Positions 1 through 8,422 of a stretch of DNA of 16,530 nucleotides are shown here, in pieces; position 1 is the stretch's first letter; every line of letters begins with the position of its first letter. Position numbers and translations under genes: made by a program. The notes beneath the pieces are model-generated. The model worked only from the letters and a program-made list of their open reading frames with translations, did no database searches and had not been told where the DNA came from. This stretch comes from Burkholderiales bacterium (lineage in GTDB: Bacteria; Pseudomonadota; Gammaproteobacteria; Burkholderiales; SG8-39). The DNA lies in NCBI GenBank assembly GCA_005777205.1, contig SXNB01000076.1, forward strand, positions 1 to 16,530. The letters are read 5' to 3'.

Positions 1-1062
1 GGCAAGATACTCAACGTCGAGAAAGCTCGGTTCGACAAGATGCTGTCATCGCAGGAAGTCGTGACTTTGATCACCGCGCTTGGCACCGGTATCGGTACCG
101 GCCTTGGCAAGGACGACTACAACCCGGCCAATCTCAGATACCACCGCATCATCATCATGACTGACGCGGACGTGGACGGATCTCATATCCGCACTCTGCT
201 GCTCACCTTCTTTTACCGCCAGATGCCGGAGCTGGTGGAACGTGGCCACATCTACATCGCGCAGCCGCCGTTGTACCGCGCCAAGCAGGGCAAGGACGAG
301 CGCTACCTCAAGGACGAGCACGAATTGAACGAGTTCATGCTGCGCCAGGCGCTGGTGGACGCGGCGCTGCACCCGGCGGCGCGGCGAGACCCGATCACCG
401 GCGACACGCTGGCGGAGCTGGCCAAGTCCTACCTGCTGTCGGAGGCGGTGATCGACCGCGTTTCGCGATGGGTCGACCGCGAGGTGCTGAACGCCCTGTT
501 GCGCGGGGTGCGCGTGGACCTCGCGCGCAGCGACGCCGCGAAGGCATCGGCCGAGGCCCTGGCCGACGCGCTGGCCGGCACCGGCATCAAGGTTGGCGCG
601 TATTTCGACACCAAGACCGAGCGCTACCAGATTCGCATCGAGCGTACCCGGCACGGGAACGTGCGTTTCACGGTGATCGATGCCGAGTTCGTCCAGTCCG
701 GCGACTACGCGCAGATCCGCCAGACCGCAGAAATGCTGCGCGGCCTGGTGGGGGTCGGGGCGCACGTGCGTCGCGGCGAGAAGCAGCAGGCGGTGAAGGA
801 TTTCGGCGAGGCCATGCGCTGGCTGCTGGCTGAGGTGCAGAAGTCGATGAGCCTGCAGCGCTACACGGGACTGGGCGAGATGAACCCGGGGCAATTGTGG
901 GAGACCACCATGGATCCGGGTGTACGGCGGCTGCTCAGGGTACAGATTGACGACGGCATCGCCGCCGACGAGATCTTCACCAAACTGATGGGCGACGAGG
1001 TGGAGCCGCGCCGCGCGTTCATCGAGTCGAACGCGCTCGGCGTGCGCAACCTCGACGTCTAG
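1..1062 (+). CDS. gyrB: DNA gyrase subunit B, C-terminal part (5' end outside window)
   Basis: GyrB is the ATPase subunit of DNA gyrase (A2B2), which introduces negative supercoils in the cytoplasm. The frame is open from base 1 and gives 353 residues to a TAG stop. The TOPRIM acidic motif DADVDG is at visible residues 55-60, followed by the HIRTLLLTFFYR block. An insertion of roughly 170 residues comes between it and the C-terminal block with GLGEMNP and QLWETTMDP. The end, EPRRAFIESNALGVRNLDV, closely resembles the E. coli GyrB end. The insertion and this ending separate it from ParE. One oddity is QRYTGLGEMN where the family usually has QRYKGLGEMN (residue 289, codon 865-867). The gene converges on topB with a 12-bp gap and no visible terminator. 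gyrB commonly follows dnaA-dnaN, so those genes may lie to the left (inference). Confidence 0.95.
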   Translation, partial: GKILNVEKARFDKMLSSQEVVTLITALGTGIGTGLGKDDYNPANLRYHRIIIMTDADVDGSHIRTLLLTFFYRQMPELVERGHIYIAQPPLYRAKQGKDERYLKDEHELNEFMLRQALVDAALHPAARRDPITGDTLAELAKSYLLSEAVIDRVSRWVDREVLNALLRGVRVDLARSDAAKASAEALADALAGTGIKVGAYFDTKTERYQIRIERTRHGNVRFTVIDAEFVQSGDYAQIRQTAEMLRGLVGVGAHVRRGEKQQAVKDFGEAMRWLLAEVQKSMSLQRYTGLGEMNPGQLWETTMDPGVRRLLRVQIDDGIAADEIFTKLMGDEVEPRRAFIESNALGVRNLDV

Positions 1063-1074
1063 GACGAAGCCGGG

Positions 1075-3588
1075 TTAGGCCGCCTGGCGTTTCCTTGCCG
1101 TGGCGCGCGCTGCGGGCTTCGCCTTCGCGGCCTTGGCCGGCGCCTTAGCCGGCTTTTCGGCCCGCGCCATGAACTCGAAACCCACCTTGCCGCCTGGGGT
1201 CTTCACCAAGAAGGCCTTGAACTTTCGTCCCTTGCGCGAGACAAAGTTGACCAGCAGGTCGGTGCGCCCGGTGGCGAGGAGCCTTTGCATCTGCTCGCGT
1301 TCCACCGACTGCTGCAGGATCATGCGGCCGCTGCGGAAGTCGCAGCTGCGCTCCGGGCCGACCGATTTCTCGCAGACGTACGACACGCTGTGCTCGAACA
1401 CGCGCGAGCTGCATTTCGGGCAGGCGCCGAGCGCTTCCTGGCCGCTGAAATCAGGCGCTTCCGCGCCCTCGCCATCCAGCGGCTGGCCGAAGTCGAACTC
1501 GATGCGGTTCTCCGCGCTGAGCTTGAGGCCCGCCGAGAACGGCCGGCCCTGCTTGCTGCGAAAGCCGTTCAGAGGGCCGATGAACCGGTTGGTCACCAGT
1601 TCGGCGACCTCCTCGGGCGACCATTCGCGGCCGAGCAGCACCGGCCAGATGTAGAAATCGCATGTCTGGCACTGAAACTTGCGGTAGGTCTCCTGGATCA
1701 CGCCGCCGCATTTCGGGCAGGGCGCGGCCACCGTGGCGAAGGCTTCTTCGGGGATGGTGCCGTTGCGGACGCGCTCGACCAGGTCGCGTGTCACCTGCTC
1801 GATGTGTTCCATGAACTTCGTGCGTGGCAGCTTGGCCTGCTCCATCTGCTTGAGCTTGGACTCCCAGTCGCCCGTGAGCTGCGGCGAGGTGATCTCGTCG
1901 ACGCCGAAGTGGCGCAGCGCAAAGAACAGGCGGAAAGCCTTCCAGGTGGGTTTCAGCTCGCGGCCAGTGCGCTCGAGGTACTTCTCGTTGATCAGGCCCT
2001 CGATCACCGCGGCGCGCGTCGCAGGCGTGCCCAGGCCTTTGGCGCCCATGGCCTCTCGCAGCTCGTCGTCCTCGAGCAGCTTGCCCGCGCCTTCCATCGC
2101 CGAGAGCAGCGTGGCCTCGTTGTAGCGCGCCGGCGGGCGCGTCTGGTTGGCCACCGCATTTACGTCGAGCGTCTTCACCTTCTCGCCCTGCTCGATGGCG
2201 GGCAAGGTGACGGTTTCGTCCTGCAGGCTCTTGCCGTATACCGCGAGCCAGCCGGCGCTCTGCATCACCCGGCCATCGGTCCTGAACGGCTCTTCGCCGA
2301 TGCGGGTGATGCGCGTGGTCTGGAGGAACTCCGCGGAGGGGAAGAACACCGCCAGGAACCGCCGCACCACTAGGTCGTAGAGCTTTTGCTCGGGCTCGGA
2401 CAGGTTGCCCGGCACCTGCAGCGTCGGGATGATCGCGAAGTGGTCAGAGATCTTGCTGTTGTCGAAAATCCGTCGGTTGGGCTTCACCCAGCCGCCCTTC
2501 AGCACCTGCTTGGCGAAGGGCGCGTACGCCTTGGCTAGGGCCAGCGCGTCCATGGTCTTCTTCACGGTCGCGATGTAGTCCTCGGGCAGCGCGCGAGCGT
2601 CCGTTCGCGGATAGGTCAGGACCTTGTGGCGCTCGTACAGGGATTGGGCGAGCGACAGCGTGCCCTTGGCCGAGAAGCCGAAGCGGCCGTTGGCCTCCCG
2701 CTGCAGGCTGGTCAGGTCATACAAGAGCGGCGAGGCCTGGGTCGAGGGCTTAGTCTCTTCGGTGACGATCCCGGTCTTTCCGGAGCAGGCTGCCGAAATC
2801 GCTGCGGCGCGCTTCTCGTCCCAGACACGCTCGGCCTTACGCTCGCCGTCGTCGTCCTTCTTGAATGTTGCGTCGAACCAGCGGCCCGTGTATTCGCCGG
2901 CCTTGGCACCGAAGCGAGCGTGCACTTCCCAGTAATCCCGGGCCTTGAAAGCCCGGATTCGCTCTTCCCGCTCGAGCAGGATGGCGAGCGTTGGCGTTTG
3001 CACCCGGCCGACGGTGGTCAGGTAGAAGCCGCCCTCCCTGGAATTGAAGGCGGTCATGGCGCGGGTGCCGTTGATCCCGATCAGCCAGTCGGCCTCCGAG
3101 CGCGATTTCGCGGCGTCGGCCAGTGGCAGCATGGCGTGGTCTGCGCGCAATGCTGCGAAGCCTTCGCGGATCGCGCCCTGAGTCATGGATTGCAACCAGA
3201 GGCGCTCGATCGGCTTCTTCGTCTTCGAGTATTGGGCGATGTAGCGAAAGATGAGCTCACCCTCGCGGCCGGCGTCGCAGGCATTGATCAGGCCGGTGAC
3301 GTCCTTCCTCTTAATCAGCTTGAGCAGCACGTTCAGGCGCGGTTCGTTCTTCTCGATCGGCGCCAGGTCGAAATGCGGCGGCACCACCGGCAGCCGCGCG
3401 AAGGACCACTTGCCCTTCTTGACATCGTGCTCCTCGGGGAGCGCCAGCTGCAGCAGGTGGCCAACCGCGGAGGACAGCACGTACTCGTCGCTCTCGAAGT
3501 AATCGCCCTTGCGTGTGAAGCCGCCCAGCGCGCGCGCGACGTCGGCGGCAACGGAGGGTTTCTCGGCGATGATGAGCTTCTTCGACAT
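1075..3588 (-). CDS. topB: DNA topoisomerase III (type IA), 837 aa
   Basis: This is a type IA topoisomerase that passes single strands through a transient 5'-phosphotyrosine break and resolves recombination or replication intermediates. The TOPRIM domain begins KKLIIAEKPSVA (Glu9) and carries DAGREGELIF at 105-114, the D-x-G form also known from Gram-positive and plasmid TopB. VGRVQTPTL follows, then the catalytic TYPRTD with Tyr326, then GTPATRAAVI. Two four-Cys zinc motifs follow, starting with CPKC at about 624 and 723. A Lys/Ala-rich basic tail ends the protein. The ATG at 3588 is chosen because MSKKLIIAEK is the normal family N-terminus; an in-frame TTG 36 bp upstream adds an unrelated leader. 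The ribosome site is weak. It lies 78 bp downstream of dprA and is probably co-transcribed with it. The zinc motifs and the adjacent dprA distinguish it from topA with moderate certainty. Confidence 0.93.
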   Translation of the reverse strand: MSKKLIIAEKPSVAADVARALGGFTRKGDYFESDEYVLSSAVGHLLQLALPEEHDVKKGKWSFARLPVVPPHFDLAPIEKNEPRLNVLLKLIKRKDVTGLINACDAGREGELIFRYIAQYSKTKKPIERLWLQSMTQGAIREGFAALRADHAMLPLADAAKSRSEADWLIGINGTRAMTAFNSREGGFYLTTVGRVQTPTLAILLEREERIRAFKARDYWEVHARFGAKAGEYTGRWFDATFKKDDDGERKAERVWDEKRAAAISAACSGKTGIVTEETKPSTQASPLLYDLTSLQREANGRFGFSAKGTLSLAQSLYERHKVLTYPRTDARALPEDYIATVKKTMDALALAKAYAPFAKQVLKGGWVKPNRRIFDNSKISDHFAIIPTLQVPGNLSEPEQKLYDLVVRRFLAVFFPSAEFLQTTRITRIGEEPFRTDGRVMQSAGWLAVYGKSLQDETVTLPAIEQGEKVKTLDVNAVANQTRPPARYNEATLLSAMEGAGKLLEDDELREAMGAKGLGTPATRAAVIEGLINEKYLERTGRELKPTWKAFRLFFALRHFGVDEITSPQLTGDWESKLKQMEQAKLPRTKFMEHIEQVTRDLVERVRNGTIPEEAFATVAAPCPKCGGVIQETYRKFQCQTCDFYIWPVLLGREWSPEEVAELVTNRFIGPLNGFRSKQGRPFSAGLKLSAENRIEFDFGQPLDGEGAEAPDFSGQEALGACPKCSSRVFEHSVSYVCEKSVGPERSCDFRSGRMILQQSVEREQMQRLLATGRTDLLVNFVSRKGRKFKAFLVKTPGGKVGFEFMARAEKPAKAPAKAAKAKPAARATARKRQAA

Positions 3589-3666
3589 GGGCTTACCCGA
3601 AAAGGGGGCAGAGGATACCTGCAAAGAGAGCGGCCTTACAACCTCGGCTGCCGTGGCACCTTGTTT

Positions 3667-4734
3667 TCAGTGCAATTTCTGGTAAAGCCCACCCGGCAAT
3701 GCCGCAACGCGACCGGCCAGTTCCAGGGTCAGCAGTTCGGCGCTGACTTGCGCCGGAGCCCTCCCAGACCGTGCGCACAGCGAGTCCACGTCGACCGGAT
3801 CCGCACCCATCTGAGACAGCAGCGGATGCGCGCCATCGGAATCCGCCGTCGAGGGCAACGTGCCCGTTTGCAACCGATACCCTGGCAGTTCCGCGAGAAC
3901 GTCTGCGGCCGATTCGACCAGCTTGGCGCCTGACTTGATGAGCGCGTGGCAGCCCTTGCTGAGCGGCGAGTGGATCGAACCCGGCAGCGCGAACACGTCG
4001 CGGCCCTGGTCGGCGGCGGCGCGGGCGGTGATAAGTGAACCCGAGGCGAGCGCCGCCTCGATCACCAGGCAGCCCCGCGCCAGGCCGCTGATCAGCCGGT
4101 TGCGGCGGGGGAAGTGATGCGGCAGCGCGCGCGTGCCGAGGGGGAACTCGGACAGCAGCAGGCCGTCGCGCTCGATGTCCGCGGCGAGGGCCGCGTTCGA
4201 CTGCGGGTAGACGCGATCGACGCCGGTACCCATTACTGCGACAGTCGAGCCGCCTCCGGCGAGCCCGCCGCGATGCGCGGCGGCGTCCACGCCCTGCGCC
4301 AGGCCTGAGACGATGGTGATACCAGCCGCGCTGAAGGCGCGGGAGAAGTTCTCCGCGTCGCGCAGGCCCTGTGGCGTGGCGTTGCGGCTGCCGACAACGG
4401 CGAGCGACGGCTGCGCCAGCAACTCGACGCGGCCGCGGCAGTACAGCACCGCTGGCGGGTCGGGAATCTCCAGCAGCAGCCTGGGATACTCCGCGTCGGC
4501 GAGCGTGACCAGCGCGCGACCCGGCTGCGCGAGCCAATCTAGCGCGCCGGCGACGGCGCTTGACACCAGTTCGGAATCCATCGCGCGGGAGACCTCAGGC
4601 GGGAGCGCTTCCCGATGACCCAGCACCTGCGCCGGGAGCCCGAAGCGTCCCATCAGCGCGCGCAACGCGGCCGGGCCCAGGCCCGGCACGAGGGTGAGGC
4701 GAAGCCAGCCCTCGAGATCAAGGTCGCGCGCCAT
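3667..4734 (-). CDS. dprA: DNA processing protein DprA (Smf), 355 aa
   Basis: DprA binds incoming single-stranded DNA in the cytoplasm, protects it and loads RecA during natural transformation. An N-terminal helix-hairpin-helix/SAM-like segment (VPGLGPAALRALMGRFG, 16-32) precedes the Rossmann core. The core shows VVGSRNATPQG (113-123), SGLAQGVDAAAH (143-154), GTGVDRVYP (169-177), FPRRNRLISGLARG (208-221), EAALASGSLITARAA (226-240) and FALPGS (248-253). A DML1-like winged-helix domain (about 303-355) closes it. The length is typical. The ATG at 4734 gives the usual start just before the HhH segment; longer reading in this frame enters sequence antisense to nothing known and overlaps the LysM gene. 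The gap to the LysM gene is 47 bp. Its position between the LysM protein and a topoisomerase is the common betaproteobacterial arrangement. Whether the organism is competent cannot be told here. Confidence 0.95.
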   Translation of the reverse strand: MARDLDLEGWLRLTLVPGLGPAALRALMGRFGLPAQVLGHREALPPEVSRAMDSELVSSAVAGALDWLAQPGRALVTLADAEYPRLLLEIPDPPAVLYCRGRVELLAQPSLAVVGSRNATPQGLRDAENFSRAFSAAGITIVSGLAQGVDAAAHRGGLAGGGSTVAVMGTGVDRVYPQSNAALAADIERDGLLLSEFPLGTRALPHHFPRRNRLISGLARGCLVIEAALASGSLITARAAADQGRDVFALPGSIHSPLSKGCHALIKSGAKLVESAADVLAELPGYRLQTGTLPSTADSDGAHPLLSQMGADPVDVDSLCARSGRAPAQVSAELLTLELAGRVAALPGGLYQKLH

Positions 4735-4781
4735 GGTCGCCGCTAGAAGGGGGCTAAAGGCAAACCCGGGTTCACCTGATC

Positions 4782-5537
4782 CTAGGGGTTCTGCACCACG
4801 TCGAGCGGATTGACCGGCCGTGCGACGTCCATCACTAGGGCATAGGACACACGCTCGAAGACGCGGAAGACGAACCCCAAGCCATAGCGCTCGTCCGGCA
4901 GCTTGACTGGCGCCGCGCCGTGCACCTTGGTGGACGCATCGGGCACGGTCGCGCCCAGTCGATGCAGCGCGAGCGCATGGCCGAGCCCCAGGCCCTGCGC
5001 CTTGCCGGCGGCGACCAGCCGGTCGCCCGCGCTGACTTCCTGCGTCGAGGAAGTCAACTCGATGGTCGCTTGATCTCCCACGACCACCGTCTTGGCGGTG
5101 CCGAGGTAGATCGCCTCGTAGCCCAGCATGCTCTTGCTCTCGGGATCGACCAGGGCCTCGACTACCAGCGGGCGGCTGAGGAATGGCTCGATTACCGCCG
5201 GCGGGATGCTGGGGATCGCGGTCTTGGAAGTGGATTCTGCGCGCCCCCGCGGGCTGAGCTGCACGGTGTTGCCGATCACGTTGCCCGGATAGATCCGGTG
5301 CGGATTCTTGATATCGTCCTTGTTCACGTTCCACAGCTCGTTCCAGCGCCACGGCGAATCGGTGTAGCGCCCTGCGATGGACCACAGCGTGTCCCCCGGC
5401 ACCACCATATAGCGGTCCGGCGCGTCGGGCTTGAGCGTTAGCGGGGACTTCGACGCCTGCGCGAAGACCCCCTGCCAGCCTCCCAGGCCGAGGACAAAAA
5501 CCAGTGTTGTGATATACTTACGTCTTAGATCAGACAT
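4782..5537 (-). CDS. Secreted LysM-domain protein, 251 aa
   Basis: A Sec signal peptide is visible: a basic start (MSDLRRK), a hydrophobic stretch TTLVFVLGLGG, and likely cleavage after VFAQA near residue 28. One LysM peptidoglycan-binding domain follows at about 42-93, with the hallmarks VVPGDTLWSIAGRY, WNELWNVNKDDI and IYPGNVI. The remaining 160 residues lack a motif I can name. The protein is expected in the periplasm, bound to cell wall; its exact role is unknown. The ATG at 5537 has a G-rich run (GGGGG) four bases upstream on the minus strand. It is the first gene of the leftward LysM-dprA-topB block and diverges from def. Linkage of such a LysM gene to dprA is common in Betaproteobacteria. 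That is conserved neighbourhood only, not evidence of a DNA-uptake function. Confidence 0.88.
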   Translation of the reverse strand: MSDLRRKYITTLVFVLGLGGWQGVFAQASKSPLTLKPDAPDRYMVVPGDTLWSIAGRYTDSPWRWNELWNVNKDDIKNPHRIYPGNVIGNTVQLSPRGRAESTSKTAIPSIPPAVIEPFLSRPLVVEALVDPESKSMLGYEAIYLGTAKTVVVGDQATIELTSSTQEVSAGDRLVAAGKAQGLGLGHALALHRLGATVPDASTKVHGAAPVKLPDERYGLGFVFRVFERVSYALVMDVARPVNPLDVVQNP

Positions 5538-5665
5538 GTGGCCCCCGACCAGTGGCTGCCGCTTTCTCTACTGGACTGTAGCATGTAGCACAAAGCCATT
5601 AGTGCTTACATTCCGCATGAGATGCTGCACATAATCAATTCAATCTGCAAGCTTTTCCCGGATTT
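5538..5665. promoter_or_regulatory. Divergent promoter region between the LysM gene and def
   Basis: This 128-bp stretch is clearly more AT-rich than its surroundings and must serve both the leftward LysM-dprA-topB block and the rightward def run. For def, a -10-like CATAAT lies at 5630-5635 and a poor -35-like CTTACA at 5605-5610, with a 19-bp spacer. I see no convincing sigma-70 pair for the leftward gene. No clear operator or riboswitch is visible. Confidence 0.45.
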
Positions 5666-6169
5666 ATGGCGATACTGAACATCCTGCGTTACCCGGACGC
5701 CCGCCTGCACAAGGTTGCTGAGCCGGTCAAAGTATTCGACGAGTCGCTTAAGCGCCTCGTGGCCGACATGGCGGAGACCATGTACGCAGCCCCCGGCATT
5801 GGCCTTGCGGCTAGCCAGGTGGACGTGCACAAGCAGGTCATCGTCGTGGATGTTTCCGAGCGCCGGGATTCGCTGGTGGTGCTGGTCAACCCCGAGATCA
5901 TCGAGGCGACCGGCGTTTCCGACATCGAGGAAGGCTGCCTGTCGGTGCCCGGCATCTACGACACCATCGAGCGCGCCGAGCGCATCAAGGTGCGCGCGTT
6001 CGACCAGAACGGCAACGCGTTCATGCTGCAGGCCCAGGGCCTGCTTTCGGTCTGCATCCAGCACGAAATGGATCACCTCAGGGGCAAGGTGTTCGTCGAG
6101 CACCTGTCGCAACTAAAGCAGCAACGCATCCGCGCGCGCATCGCCAAGCAGCTCCGCAAGAGCGCCTGA
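5666..6169 (+). CDS. def: Peptide deformylase, 167 aa
   Basis: Def is a metal-dependent hydrolase that removes the formyl group from the N-terminal methionine of new proteins at the ribosome exit. All three family motifs are intact: PGIGLAASQ (43-51), EGCLSVPG (89-96) with the metal ligand Cys91, and QHEMDHLRG (132-140) with ligands His133 and His137 and catalytic Glu134. The length and the start MAILNILRYPD are typical of proteobacterial Def. The ATG at 5666 has only a weak upstream ribosome site (CCCGGA). It is the first gene of a rightward run, 39 bp before fmt. Pairing with fmt is the standard arrangement for the formyl-methionine cycle. Nothing in it looks unusual. Confidence 0.97.
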   Translation: MAILNILRYPDARLHKVAEPVKVFDESLKRLVADMAETMYAAPGIGLAASQVDVHKQVIVVDVSERRDSLVVLVNPEIIEATGVSDIEEGCLSVPGIYDTIERAERIKVRAFDQNGNAFMLQAQGLLSVCIQHEMDHLRGKVFVEHLSQLKQQRIRARIAKQLRKSA

Positions 6170-6208
6170 GCGCCGCCGCCGCGGGCCGCGCCCCCCGCCC
6201 GGAACCGC

Positions 6209-7141
6209 ATGCGCTTGGTCTTCGCAGGCACTCCTGCCTTTGCCGAGCACGCCCTGGCGGCTGTGCTGGACGCGGGCCATGACGTCGTGCTGGTCCTCAC
6301 GCAACCGGATCGCCCCGCCGGACGCGGCATGCGTTCGGCCGCCAGCCCGGTCAAGCAGCTCGCCCTGGCGCGCGGCCTTGCGCTGCACCAGCCTGCAACA
6401 CTGAAGGATCCCGCCGCCGCGGGTCCGATCCAAGCTGCGCAGCCCGATGCCCTCGTGGTCGCCGCCTATGGCTTGCTGCTGCCGCAGGCCGTGCTCGACA
6501 TCGCCCCCTTGGGCGCGATCAACATTCACGCTTCCCTGCTGCCGCGCGGGCGCGGCGCGGCGCCGAGCCAGCACGCGCTGCTGGCGGGGGATGCCGAAAC
6601 CGGCGTCGCGATCATGAAGATGGAGGCCGGGCTGGACACCGGGCCGGTGATGCTGGAGCGCAGGATACCCATCGCAGCCGATGACGACACGCAGTCCCTT
6701 CACGACAAGCTGGCCGCGCTGGGCGCCGCGGCCGTCGTCGAAGCGCTGGCGATGATTGCCGCGGGCCGCGCCCTTTGGCGGCCGCAGGCGCCGGACGGAG
6801 TGAGCTACGCGCGCAAGATCGACAAGAGCGAGGCCGCCATCGACTGGTTCCGTTCGTGCGCGGAACTGGAGCGCAAGTTGCGCGCCTTCCGGCCGGCGCC
6901 GGGCGCGCAATCCACGCTGCGCGGCGAGGTCGTGAAACTCTGGCGCGCGCGCTGCATCGGGCGCGCCGGCGCGCCGGGCGAAGTGTTGTCCACCGGCGCC
7001 CACGGGATCGTCGTTGCCTGCGGAGAAGGCGCGCTGGAGATCCTGGAACTGCAGCGCGCCGGGGGCAAGCGCCTGGCGGCGGCGGCATTCCTGCGCGGTT
7101 TTCCGGTCGCTGCCGGGGAGCGCCTTGGCACCGCTCGCTGA
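6209..7141 (+). CDS. fmt: Methionyl-tRNA formyltransferase, 310 aa
   Basis: Fmt transfers a formyl group from 10-formyl-tetrahydrofolate to initiator Met-tRNA. The N-terminal Rossmann domain begins MRLVFAGTPAFA and carries TQPDRPAGRG (31-40), the tRNA-acceptor loop. The catalytic residues are present: Asn105 and His107 in INIHAS, and Asp143 in GLDTG. The C-terminal OB-like domain includes SYARKIDKSEAAIDW (199-213). Several usually conserved positions differ. The loop after the catalytic His reads SLLPRGRGAAPSQ where E. coli has SLLPRWRGAAPIQ, and the C-terminal FNPWP-like motif reads FRPAP (227-231). The length is normal, so this looks like divergence rather than decay. The last 17 bp overlap rsmB if that gene starts at its TTG. 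Confidence 0.95.
   Translation: MRLVFAGTPAFAEHALAAVLDAGHDVVLVLTQPDRPAGRGMRSAASPVKQLALARGLALHQPATLKDPAAAGPIQAAQPDALVVAAYGLLLPQAVLDIAPLGAINIHASLLPRGRGAAPSQHALLAGDAETGVAIMKMEAGLDTGPVMLERRIPIAADDDTQSLHDKLAALGAAAVVEALAMIAAGRALWRPQAPDGVSYARKIDKSEAAIDWFRSCAELERKLRAFRPAPGAQSTLRGEVVKLWRARCIGRAGAPGEVLSTGAHGIVVACGEGALEILELQRAGGKRLAAAAFLRGFPVAAGERLGTAR
7115..7127 (+). promoter_or_regulatory. Shine-Dalgarno and TTG start of rsmB
   Basis: GGGGAG at 7115-7120 lies four bases before a TTG at 7125-7127, inside the end of fmt. The TTG gives an N-terminus (M)APLAEALAAAARRVAQVAVGR, which fits RsmB. The frame extends further upstream, but there it only repeats fmt sequence in another frame. A GTG at 7167 is the alternative and would lose 14 residues. 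Confidence 0.6.
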
Positions 7142-8411
7142 AGCGCTCGCCGCGGCGGCGCGGCGCGTGGCGCAGGTGGCCGTCGGTCGCCGCCTCGAGA
7201 GCGGCCTCGAGGGCGCGGAGGATGCGACAGTGGCCGACGACGATGCGCGCACTTTTCGCGCCGCCACCGCCGATCTTTGCTACGCCACCCTGCGCCGCTA
7301 CGGCCGCTCGCAGGCGATCGTCGCCGCGCTGTCGCACCGCGGGCAGTCGGCCGATCCCCTGGTCGAGGCTCTGCTCTGGTGTGCGCTGAGCGCGCTCGAA
7401 TCGAAGCGATACGCCGACTACACCGTGCTGGACCAGGCCGGGCGCGCCTGCGAATTGCTGGGGCTGGCGCGCGCCAAGGGCTACGTCAATGCCTTGCTGC
7501 GCGCGTTCCAGCGCGCAGGTGCGGCTATGGCGGCGCGGCTGCAGGCCGATCAACAGGCGCGCTGGCAGCATCCGTTGTGGTGGGTCGAGGGCATCCGTGC
7601 CGAGTACCCGCAGGACTGGCAGTCGATCCTCGCCGCCGGCAACGCCCATCCGCCGATGTGCCTGCGCGTCAACGCTCGGCGCATCGGCACAGAGGCCTAC
7701 CAGGAACGGCTCGCCAGCGAGGGCATCAAGGCCGAACGCGTTGGCCCGAGCGCGCTGTTGCTTGCCAAGCCCACCCCCGCCGCCCGGCTCCCGGGCTATG
7801 CCGAAGGACTGGTATCGGTCCAGGATGCGGGGGCGCAGCGCGCGGCGCGCAGCCTGGATCTGAAGCCCGGGCAGCGCGTGCTGGACGCCTGCGCAGCGCC
7901 GGGGGGCAAGACCGCGCACATCCTGGAGTCCACAGACGTGGCGCTGACTGCGCTTGATTCCAACCCGGACCGCTGTCAGGACGTGGTGCGCCTGCTCGAT
8001 CGCCTCGGCCTCGCCGCCGAGGTCCGTGCCGCCGATTGCACCGAAACTGGATCCTGGTGGGACGGTGCGCCGTTCGATCGCATCCTGGCGGATGTGCCCT
8101 GCTCGGCCTCGGGCATTGTGAGGCGCCATCCGGACATCAAGTGGTTGCGCCGGCCCGCCGACACCGCCGCCTTCGCCGCGCGCCAGGCGCGGATCCTGGA
8201 TGCGCTTTGGCGGGTGCTCGCCCCGGGTGGTAAATTGCTGTATGTCACCTGTTCGGTGTTCGGCATGGAGAACGGCGCAGTGGTGGATGCGTTCGTCTCG
8301 CGCGCGGCCGGCGCACGCCGCCTGCCGACGGCCGACGGCGGCGCCGCGCAGTTGCTGCCCGGCGCTGCGCACGACGGATTCCACTACGCGCTGCTAGAGA
8401 AGCCGGCCTGA
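7125..8411 (+). CDS. rsmB: 16S rRNA m5C967 methyltransferase RsmB (Sun), 428 aa
   Basis: RsmB methylates C967 of 16S rRNA using S-adenosylmethionine. The N-terminal half is a NusB-like RNA-binding domain (about 1-140, with GYVNALLRAF at 119-128). The catalytic half shows VQDAGAQ (232-238), the SAM-binding LDACAAPGGKTAHILE (253-268), an acidic ribose contact in ALDSNPDR (276-283), and DVPCSASGIVRRHPDIKW (323-340). It ends with LLYVTCSVFGMEN (371-383). Cys376 of TCS is the expected nucleophile and Cys326 of PCS the release cysteine. Start choice: TTG at 7125 with a GGGGAG site, overlapping fmt by 17 bp, which suggests translational coupling. def-fmt-rsmB order matches E. coli and other proteobacteria. 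Identity is secure; only the start is uncertain. Confidence 0.94.
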   Translation: MAPLAEALAAAARRVAQVAVGRRLESGLEGAEDATVADDDARTFRAATADLCYATLRRYGRSQAIVAALSHRGQSADPLVEALLWCALSALESKRYADYTVLDQAGRACELLGLARAKGYVNALLRAFQRAGAAMAARLQADQQARWQHPLWWVEGIRAEYPQDWQSILAAGNAHPPMCLRVNARRIGTEAYQERLASEGIKAERVGPSALLLAKPTPAARLPGYAEGLVSVQDAGAQRAARSLDLKPGQRVLDACAAPGGKTAHILESTDVALTALDSNPDRCQDVVRLLDRLGLAAEVRAADCTETGSWWDGAPFDRILADVPCSASGIVRRHPDIKWLRRPADTAAFAARQARILDALWRVLAPGGKLLYVTCSVFGMENGAVVDAFVSRAAGARRLPTADGGAAQLLPGAAHDGFHYALLEKPA

Positions 8412-8422
8412 CGCTGAGCGCG

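Noticed and set aside
1063..1074. Terminator between gyrB and topB
   Set aside because: Only 12 bases lie between the stops, with no inverted repeat or T-run.
2626..3933. Long plus-strand ORF (435 codons) opposite topB and the dprA end
   Set aside because: It is antisense to well-supported TopB motifs, has low-complexity Arg/Leu/Gly-rich composition and no recognisable domain; high-GC coding DNA produces such shadows.
4735..5385. Upstream extension of the dprA reading frame through the LysM gene
   Set aside because: The extra 217 codons overlap the LysM gene in another frame and have no family similarity, while ATG 4734 gives a normal DprA N-terminus.
6612..8384. Minus-strand ORF of 590 codons opposite fmt and rsmB
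   Set aside because: It lies entirely against two intact conserved genes and its translation is Arg/Ala/Gly-rich without motifs.
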